Source: Aldersonia kunmingensis (lineage in GTDB: Bacteria; Actinomycetota; Actinomycetes; Mycobacteriales; Mycobacteriaceae). From it: DNA of 47,375 nucleotides. Below are positions 42,003 through 47,375 of this stretch, one piece after another. Both the position numbers and the translations under genes were made by a program. Each line of letters begins with the position of its first letter. Within the stretch, counting starts at the first letter, position 1. The notes under the pieces were generated by a model. That model was given only the letters and a program-made list of their open reading frames with translations. It did not search any database and was not told the origin of the DNA. Location of the stretch: positions 1 through 47,375 of the forward strand of contig NZ_LRRB01000269.1 of assembly GCF_001646865.1 (NCBI RefSeq), read 5' to 3'.

Positions 42003-43340
42003 TCAGTTCGCGGGCTGCGGGGCGACGGTGGCGAGCTTCCGGATCCCTGCGGGGTAGACACGCTTGCCGAGCAGCAGTGCTGCGATCGCACCCAGGTAGG
42101 CCAGGGGCGCCAGCTTCAGTGCGGACACCAACCCGATGTGATCGGCGAGGACGCCGACGACGAACGGACCGAGAGCGAGCCCGAGCAGGCTGTTGGCCAG
42201 CGTCAACGTGCCGAACGCGGATGCCCGCACCGACTGATGGGTCAGGTTTGCGACCATGGCCGCAGTCGGTCCGGAGGAACCGCCGGAGAAGAATGCGCCG
42301 ATACCGATCAGCAGCAACTGCAGCGGACCGTTTCCGAGGCTGAACCCGGCAACCAGGCACACCAGCGAGATGCAACAGAACGCGATCGCTGCGGACCACT
42401 TCCGGGACATATCGACGCGCCCGACGCGGTCGGTGATCATGCCGCAGACGACCATCCCGGCACCGATGAGCAGCACGAACACTGCGGCAACGCCGGCCGC
42501 CCGGTCCGGGGCCAGACCGTAGGCGCGGTTGAAGAAGCTCGGCAACCACGACAGCAGCACGGCGGCCGTGAAGATCTGCAGGGCACTACCGATGTAGGCG
42601 CACACAACGGCGGGGTTGGTGAAGAGCGTCGAAACGGGCGCGCGGAAACCTTCGACATGCGGGCCGGTTTCGGTGTGCTGGTCGGCAGCGTTCCGGCGAA
42701 GCTTTGCCTCACTCACGATGAAGCTGAACAGTGCCGCAAGCACCAGACCGAAGATCGCCATGACGGCAAACGACGAACGCCATCCGAAGTGCGTTGCGAT
42801 GACGCCACCAAGGCCGACACCGAGAACCGATCCGAACGATCCGCCGGCCATGAACGCGCCACTCAACGCGGCGTGCAGCCGGGGTGCGAAAACACTGATC
42901 ACGACGGCGATTCCGACGCTGCCGTAGGCAGCTTCGCCCACGCCGACCAGGAAGCGAGCGGCCAGCATCTGCTCGTAACTCGCCGCGATGGCGCACAGCA
43001 GGGTCGCCAGGCTCCACAGCACCGCCATCAGCACCAGGCTCTTCACGCGGCCCCACCTGTCGGCCAGGATCGACAGCGGGAGGGTGAGTACACCGACCAT
43101 GAGCGCGACGACGCTGGTGAGCGACGCCAACTGCGAATCAGACAGCGCCCAGTCCTCTTTCAGGAAGGGAAAGACGGCGCTGAGCACCTGCCGGGACATG
43201 TAATCGGCCAGCAGCAGACCGAACGCCAAGGCGAAGACGACCCACGGGTACCGGCGACTGCGTTGGGAGTTTCCGTCCGCCTGGACCGGGGCGGCGTCCA
43301 TGTGTTCGTCCGCCCGGGTGATGGTCATTTGCAACGACAT
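42003..43340 (-). CDS. MFS transporter of the catabolic cluster
   Basis: 445 residues from ATG 43340 with AGGAG upstream. Twelve hydrophobic helices are expected; motif A is seen as SILADRWGRVKSLV, and RFLVGVGEAAYGSVGIAVVISVFAPRLHAALSGAFMAGGSFGSVLG is typical of the anion:cation symporter/Spns-like branch. A charged central loop (SEAKLRRNAADQHTETGPHVEG) divides the halves. Importers of this branch carry organic acids and aromatic acids, which fits a pathway that ends in CoA activation. It lies 41 bases before the hydrolase gene. Confidence 0.88.
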   Translation of the reverse strand: MSLQMTITRADEHMDAAPVQADGNSQRSRRYPWVVFALAFGLLLADYMSRQVLSAVFPFLKEDWALSDSQLASLTSVVALMVGVLTLPLSILADRWGRVKSLVLMAVLWSLATLLCAIAASYEQMLAARFLVGVGEAAYGSVGIAVVISVFAPRLHAALSGAFMAGGSFGSVLGVGLGGVIATHFGWRSSFAVMAIFGLVLAALFSFIVSEAKLRRNAADQHTETGPHVEGFRAPVSTLFTNPAVVCAYIGSALQIFTAAVLLSWLPSFFNRAYGLAPDRAAGVAAVFVLLIGAGMVVCGMITDRVGRVDMSRKWSAAIAFCCISLVCLVAGFSLGNGPLQLLLIGIGAFFSGGSSGPTAAMVANLTHQSVRASAFGTLTLANSLLGLALGPFVVGVLADHIGLVSALKLAPLAYLGAIAALLLGKRVYPAGIRKLATVAPQPAN

Positions 43341-43427
43341 TGATGCTCCTACAGATCGGATGCGTCGAGAGGGTGTCGGGGCTGGGGAGTTCGAAAGACG
43401 TTCACCTCTCGGCTACGTCCAGGGGAC

Positions 43428-43451
43428 GGCGGGGGGAGGGGTACCCCCGCC
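43428..43451 (-). terminator. GC-rich hairpin between BKACE and MFS genes
   Basis: GGCGGGGG (43428-43435) and CCCCCGCC (43444-43451) form an 8-bp stem 13 bases downstream of the BKACE stop, with no U-tract. It could attenuate read-through into the MFS and CoA-transferase genes within the 124-base gap. Confidence 0.4.
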
Positions 43452-43464
43452 CGTCGTCGGACAC

Positions 43465-44517
43465 TCAGGCGTGCTGAGTGAAACCGACCTGGCCGGGACG
43501 GCGGTTGGGCGCGTAGCCGAGCTTCGCCAAGGTCTCGTCGGCGTCGGCGTACCACTCGTCCAGCTTGTAGATCTCGCGCGCTTCCTTGCCGGTCGCAACC
43601 TCGCGGCCGAGTTCGCCTGCGATGCGCACGAGCTGCTTGACCTGCTCCACCGAGGTCATCTTCTCGCCCTTGCGGCCCCAGAGGGTGTCCTCGTTGCCGC
43701 AGCGGGCGTGCAGGCCCATAGCGATGGCCATGGTGTTGACCGGCAGGGTGCTACGCATCAGGGTCTCGAGCGTCAGCCCGGCGCCGTCCGGCACGCGCTG
43801 AACGAAGTTCATGATGTTGTACGGGTTCGGCCCGTCGAAGCCGCCGCCGATGCCGACCCAGGTGAGGTTGAGCGGTCCGGTGTATACCCCGCGACGGATC
43901 AGTCGCTCGACGGTCTCGAGCTGCGGGATGCTGGACAGCTGGAAGTGCGCCTGAATCCCCTTGGCCTGCAGTCGCTTCAGGTGCTCCTCGACCCACTCGG
44001 GGCCGGCCGGAACGACCATCTCGCGGTAGGCGTCGTACACCTCCGGACGCATGAACGAGGTGCCGGCGATGTCGCTCTCGGTCATCAGCTCGACGATGTT
44101 CATCTGGCTGGTGTTGATCGCGATGGTCACCTGGTCCGGCTTCGGATCCAGTTCCGCGAGCATGTGCCGGGCGTCATCGGAGAGCCACTTCGCGTCCGCG
44201 CCATCGCCTTCCGGCGCGAAGGAGATGGAACCGCCGACCTGCAGGATCATCTCCGGCACGGCCTCACGCAGGCGGCCGAGCAGCTCGTTGAACTTCGACA
44301 GTCGCTTCGAGCCCTTGCCGTCGAGTTCACGCACGTGGATGTGCAGCACGGTCGCGCCGGCCTCGTAGCAGTCCACCGCGGCCTGGACGTGCTCGTCCAT
44401 GGTCAGGGGCAGGTCCTCGCGGAAATCGTCCAGTTCCCATTCCGGGCCGTAAGGGGCGACGGTGATGACCAGCTTTTCCTGGTTCTCCGGGAAAAACGAA
44501 TCGTCGTGGAAATGCAT
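43465..44517 (-). CDS. BKACE-family beta-keto acid cleavage enzyme
   Basis: 350 residues from ATG 44517. The fold of DUF849 is clear: KLVITVAPYGPEWELDDF, then EHVQAAVDCYEAGATVLHIHVRELDGKGSKRLSKFNELLGRLREAVPEMILQVGGSIS with the zinc ligands in HIHVRE, and MRSTLPVNTMAIAMGLHARCGNEDTLWGRKGEKMTSVEQVKQLVRIAGELGREVAT. BKACE enzymes condense a beta-keto acid with acetyl-CoA and split it into acetoacetate and a new acyl-CoA; known members act on 3-keto-5-aminohexanoate and dehydrocarnitine. The longer N-terminus (about 25 residues before the first strand) is notable. The acetoacetate would go to the CoA-transferase of this cluster. Confidence 0.9.
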   Translation of the reverse strand: MHFHDDSFFPENQEKLVITVAPYGPEWELDDFREDLPLTMDEHVQAAVDCYEAGATVLHIHVRELDGKGSKRLSKFNELLGRLREAVPEMILQVGGSISFAPEGDGADAKWLSDDARHMLAELDPKPDQVTIAINTSQMNIVELMTESDIAGTSFMRPEVYDAYREMVVPAGPEWVEEHLKRLQAKGIQAHFQLSSIPQLETVERLIRRGVYTGPLNLTWVGIGGGFDGPNPYNIMNFVQRVPDGAGLTLETLMRSTLPVNTMAIAMGLHARCGNEDTLWGRKGEKMTSVEQVKQLVRIAGELGREVATGKEAREIYKLDEWYADADETLAKLGYAPNRRPGQVGFTQHA

Positions 44518-44566
44518 GGGAATGCTCCGATCTGAATTGGATCTAGAAGAGGTGGGTGAATGACCG

Positions 44567-45460
44567 TCAGAAGGTTGCGTCGCCGACGATCCCGGCGCGC
44601 TCCATCTTTCGGACTGCAGGCCAGTAGTCCTGAACGGCGTAATGCTGGGTGGACCGGTTGTCCCAGATGGCGAAGCTGTTCTTCGTCCACCGCCAGCGCA
44701 CCTGGAATTCCGGGATGGTGGCCTGCCGCATCAGGTAATGCAGCAACTCGGCCGCACCCGGTGCGTAGTCCGCGCCGAACCGCACGTTCTGCGGCGTGTG
44801 GTAATTCACCAGGTGGGTGGTGAAGGAGTTGACGAACAGAATCTGCTCGCCCGTCTCGGGGTGCGTGCGGACCACGGGGTGCTCGGCGTCGGGAAAACGA
44901 TGCGCGAGCTCGCGACGCCGTTCGTATGGCATCGCCGCGCCGAAACTGGCTTCGATGCTGTGCCGCGCACGCAGTCCCGCGATCTGATCCTTCACCCGCT
45001 CGGGCAGACGCCGATACGCCTCGCCCATGTTCACCCAGATGGTGTCCCCGCCGACCGGCGGAGTCTCCACGCACCGCAGGACCGAACCCATCGGCGGGTT
45101 GACCCGCCAGGTGGCATCGCAGTGAAAGGCGTTCTCGTAGTGCTCGGGAGGGCTGTCGAGGTCCTTGTAGATGCGCACGAGTCCGGGGTTCTCCGGGTCG
45201 CTGCCCAGGACCGGGTGGTCTTCCAGCGGGCCGAACCGCTCCGCCAGCGCGACGTGATCGGCGCGACTGATGTCCTGGTCGCGCACGAACAGCACCTTGT
45301 ATTCGAGTAGCAGGGCGCGCAACTCGGCGAACAGTGCATCGTCGTGTGCGATCTGCGCGAGGTCGACATCGATCAGTTCCGCACCGATCGAGCAGGTGAG
45401 CGGCTGTGCGGTGATCGCGCCGCGGATCACCGAATCTTGGTATGGGGCAAAGGTTGTCAC
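44567..45460 (-). CDS. TauD/TfdA-family Fe(II)/2-oxoglutarate dioxygenase
   Basis: 297 residues from GTG 45460, chosen for the GGAGG six bases upstream. The iron triad is H113 and D115 in FHCDATW and the distal H273 in WDNRSTQHYAV, with an Arg for 2-oxoglutarate shortly after (R284 or R288). PVGGDTIWVNMGEAYRRLP is typical of the family. It hydroxylates a substrate, often with loss of sulfite, amine or aryl ether, using O2 and 2-oxoglutarate in the cytoplasm. It lies 28 bases after the quinone-oxidoreductase gene and 49 before BKACE, so it probably performs an early oxidative step. Substrate unknown. Confidence 0.92.
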   Translation of the reverse strand: MTTFAPYQDSVIRGAITAQPLTCSIGAELIDVDLAQIAHDDALFAELRALLLEYKVLFVRDQDISRADHVALAERFGPLEDHPVLGSDPENPGLVRIYKDLDSPPEHYENAFHCDATWRVNPPMGSVLRCVETPPVGGDTIWVNMGEAYRRLPERVKDQIAGLRARHSIEASFGAAMPYERRRELAHRFPDAEHPVVRTHPETGEQILFVNSFTTHLVNYHTPQNVRFGADYAPGAAELLHYLMRQATIPEFQVRWRWTKNSFAIWDNRSTQHYAVQDYWPAVRKMERAGIVGDATF

Positions 45461-45488
45461 GGTTGTCCTCCAGCGGTGGCGACGAAAA

Positions 45489-46463
45489 TCAGAGAGTGAA
45501 GACCGACGAGCCGACGCTCCGGCCCGATTCCAGGTCACGGTGGGCCTGCGCCGCATCGGAAAGCTTGTAGCTCTGGTTGATCTCGATCCGGATGCGACCG
45601 GCGGCGACATGCGAGAAGAGCTCATCGGCGAGCTCGGCTCGCTCCGCGGGATCGGCGATGTAGTCGGCGAGCGCGGGGCGGGTCACGTACAGCGAGCCCT
45701 TGATCGCCAGTTGCATGGCATTGATCAGCGGAGTCGGTCCAGACGCGGTGCCGAAGCACACCAGCATTCCGCGGCGCGCAAGCGAATCCAGCGACGTATC
45801 GAACGTCGTCTTTCCGATGCTGTCGTACACCACCGGGACGCCCTTGCCATCGGTAATCTCACGCACGCGTGCGGCGACATCCTCGCGGGTGTAGATCACC
45901 ACGTGATCGCAGCCGTTGGCGCGGGCGATTTCGGCCTTCTCCTCCGTGGAGACGGTACCGATCACGTTGATACCCAACAGCTTTGCCCACTGGGTGAAGA
46001 TCGACCCGACGCCACCGGCAGCGGCGTGCAGCAGGACGGTGTCGCCCTCGCGCAGCGGAGCGATGCGGCGAAGCAGGTAGGCCGAAGTCAGTCCACGCAT
46101 CGTCATCGATGCAGCGGTGTCGAAGTCGATCCCGTCCGGCAAGGCGATCAGGTGCTCGGCCGGCATCACGCGTTCGGTGCTGTACGCGCCGAGCGGGCTA
46201 CCGGTGTAGGTGACCCGATCCCCCGCCTTGAAGCCGTCGACGCCCGGGCCGACCGCCTCGATCACGCCGGCCGCCTCGACACCCATGCCCGCGGGCAGCG
46301 GCGCGGGGTACAGGCCCGTACGGAAGTAGGTATCGGCGAAATTCAGTCCGACGGCCTCGTGCCGCACGCGCACTTCACCGAGCCCCGGATCGCCTACCTC
46401 GACGTCCTCCCAGCGCAGAACGTCCGGGCCACCGGTCTCGTAGAAGCGAACAGCTTGTGCCAC
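45489..46463 (-). CDS. Quinone oxidoreductase-like MDR enzyme (NADPH-dependent)
   Basis: 324 residues from GTG 46463, with AGGAG seven bases upstream; the frame extends to 46565 without family character. AQAVRFYETGGPDVLRWEDVEV, NFADTYFRTGLYPAPLPAGMGVEAAGVIEAVGPGV and the nucleotide loop LLHAAAGGVGSIFTQWAKLLG mark a zinc-free QOR1-type medium-chain reductase. Such enzymes reduce quinones or alpha,beta-unsaturated ketones with NADPH. It is the first gene of the cluster and diverges from the AraC-type regulator across 280 bases. A role as enoyl or keto reductase in the pathway is inferred. Confidence 0.9.
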   Translation of the reverse strand: MAQAVRFYETGGPDVLRWEDVEVGDPGLGEVRVRHEAVGLNFADTYFRTGLYPAPLPAGMGVEAAGVIEAVGPGVDGFKAGDRVTYTGSPLGAYSTERVMPAEHLIALPDGIDFDTAASMTMRGLTSAYLLRRIAPLREGDTVLLHAAAGGVGSIFTQWAKLLGINVIGTVSTEEKAEIARANGCDHVVIYTREDVAARVREITDGKGVPVVYDSIGKTTFDTSLDSLARRGMLVCFGTASGPTPLINAMQLAIKGSLYVTRPALADYIADPAERAELADELFSHVAAGRIRIEINQSYKLSDAAQAHRDLESGRSVGSSVFTL

Positions 46464-46536
46464 AACAAATCTCCTATTCGGTCCACCGGGATCTCCGGTG
46501 CGATCGACAGTTGTTCTCGATGAATGGGCGTACAAA

Positions 46537-46560
46537 TATGCCGCGGCGTGCTGCGGCATA
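46537..46560. promoter_or_regulatory. Perfect 8-bp inverted repeat upstream of the catabolic cluster
   Basis: TATGCCGC (46537-46544), 8-bp spacer, GCGGCATA (46553-46560), located 74 bases upstream of the first gene of the cluster. It is a candidate regulator-binding site in the divergent promoter region. Confidence 0.4.
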
Positions 46561-46641
46561 CACACTGCTAACCATCGATCGTGTGCTTTCAGCGGAAGGG
46601 CGAACCGGGTGCGCTCACCGATCGCGTGTCCCTAACCACTG

Positions 46642-46658
46642 ATCACCATCAATGTGAT
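46642..46658. promoter_or_regulatory. ATCAC/GTGAT inverted repeat in the divergent promoter region
   Basis: ATCAC-CATCAAT-GTGAT at 46642-46658 has 5-bp arms and lies 85 bases upstream of the AraC-type start. It is more AT-rich than its surroundings. Possible operator or activator site; weak evidence. Confidence 0.25.
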
Positions 46659-46743
46659 GCGACCCACTGTAATTGCGGTCACTGGCCTATGCTTATCCTG
46701 CGGGGACGACATACTGTTCATCTCGGGACATTGGAAGACGTCT

Positions 46744-47375
46744 GTGAAACCACTCGCCCGCTATGCGTCAGTACACGGATTCATCGAACTCGGCCGCTCG
46801 CTCGGCCTGGATCCGGCCGCGATGATGCGCGCGAGCGGACTGGACCCCGCCGGGTTGAGCGTGCAGGACCGTTGGGTTCCCGCCGCCGCAGTCGCCGATC
46901 TACTCGAACAGTGCGCGATCAGCTCCGGGCGTGAGGACATCGGCCTACGCCTGGCCGAACGTCGCCGCCTGGCCAATCTCGGTCCGCTCAGCTTGGTCGT
47001 CCGCGAGGAACCCGACGTCCGCAGCGCGATCCGGACGATGACCCGTTACGAGCACATGTACAACGAAGCGCTGCACACCCGAGTCACCGAACACGCCGCC
47101 ATCGCCACCATCCGCCCGAGCCTCGACCTCGGCGGGCCGGGGGAAACACGGCAATCGATCGAACTGGCCGTCGGGATCTGGCACGGACTCCTGCGTGGAT
47201 TCCTCGAACCCACATGGCACCCGCTGGAAGTCCGCTTCGCCCACTCGGCACCCCACGACGTCACCACCCATCATCGGATGTTCAGCACCCATGTCAGCTT
47301 CGACCAGGACTTCGACGGAATCCTCATGTACACCACCGACCTCGACGCACCCAACCGCGATGTCGGACCCCCTCG
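46744..47375 (+). CDS. AraC-family regulator with arabinose-binding-type N-terminus (3' truncated)
   Basis: Starts at GTG 46744 with GGAAG upstream and is open to the window end, giving 210 residues. KPLARYASVHGFIELGRSLGLDPAAMMRASGLDPAGLSVQDRWVPAAAVADLLEQCAISSGREDIGLRLAE and LGPLSLVVREEPDVRSAIRTMTRYEHMYNEALHTRV are typical of the PF12625-type sensor domain of OruR/ArgR/VirS-like AraC regulators. The C-terminal helix-turn-helix pair lies beyond the window. It diverges from the QOR-TauD-BKACE cluster and most likely activates it when the substrate or an intermediate binds. Confidence 0.85.
   Translation, partial: MKPLARYASVHGFIELGRSLGLDPAAMMRASGLDPAGLSVQDRWVPAAAVADLLEQCAISSGREDIGLRLAERRRLANLGPLSLVVREEPDVRSAIRTMTRYEHMYNEALHTRVTEHAAIATIRPSLDLGGPGETRQSIELAVGIWHGLLRGFLEPTWHPLEVRFAHSAPHDVTTHHRMFSTHVSFDQDFDGILMYTTDLDAPNRDVGPP

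Noticed and set aside
38276-46463. Naming the cluster as carnitine degradation
   Set aside because: No carnitine dehydrogenase, betainyl-CoA thioesterase or betaine genes are present, and the BKACE substrate pocket cannot be read by eye.

Overview
The window is high-GC actinobacterial chromosome with tightly packed genes. It most likely comes from a mycolate-forming member of Mycobacteriales such as Nocardia or Rhodococcus. Pointers are a mycolic-acid-type cyclopropane synthase next to a fused HadA/HadB-like dehydratase, a CYP125-family P450, F420-type oxidoreductases, many FadD-like ligases, a SigD/ShbA-type sigma factor and two large BTAD/AfsR-like regulators. GTG starts, two probable TTG starts and ATGA/GTGA overlaps are common. 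I saw no rRNA, tRNA, CRISPR array, insertion sequence or phage gene. The genus is an inference.

Region 1 (1-10.1 kb): the end of a NUDIX gene, a DUF4386-like membrane protein, an AfsR-like BTAD/NB-ARC/TPR regulator preceded by TGACG repeats, a winged-helix AlkZ-like protein, a PPOX-fold flavin/F420 enzyme, threonine aldolase, a SigD/ShbA-type sigma factor, an apparently cytoplasmic papain-fold peptidase, a small three-helix-bundle protein and a secreted glycine-zipper protein with a strong terminator.

Region 2 (10.1-18.1 kb): a lipid-related block on the minus strand (MFS exporter, cyclopropane-fatty-acid/mycolate synthase, fused HadAB-like dehydratase) with a divergent TetR; a probable decayed methyltransferase; and a three-gene phosphosignalling operon (receiver-PP2C phosphatase, CHASE3 histidine kinase, stand-alone receiver) linked by start/stop overlaps.

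Region 3 (18.2-26.2 kb): a minus-strand operon of FMO-type monooxygenase, alpha/beta hydrolase, two acyl-CoA ligases, SDR and TetR. A divergent TetR gene lies across a short promoter region that holds repeats and a KstR-like motif. The gene set resembles the M. tuberculosis mymA operon in composition.

Region 4 (26.2-38.2 kb): LLM-family oxidoreductase, double-domain universal stress protein, RNase HI with a long N-terminal extension, a repeat element, a CYP125-like P450 and divergent TetR sharing a perfect 11-bp inverted repeat, a SAM methyltransferase, a second AfsR-like regulator with upstream heptamer repeats, a PIG-L deacetylase, a zinc-ribbon protein, a DoxX-like protein and a second secreted glycine-zipper protein.

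Region 5 (38.3-47.4 kb): an eight-gene minus-strand catabolic cluster (quinone-oxidoreductase-like enzyme, TauD/TfdA dioxygenase, BKACE-type beta-keto acid cleavage enzyme, MFS carrier, RBBP9/YdeN hydrolase, two CoA-transferase subunits, acyl-CoA ligase) with a divergent AraC-type regulator cut by the window end. It looks like a pathway in which a substrate is imported, oxidised, cleaved to acetoacetate plus an acyl-CoA, and fed to central metabolism. The substrate cannot be read from the sequence.
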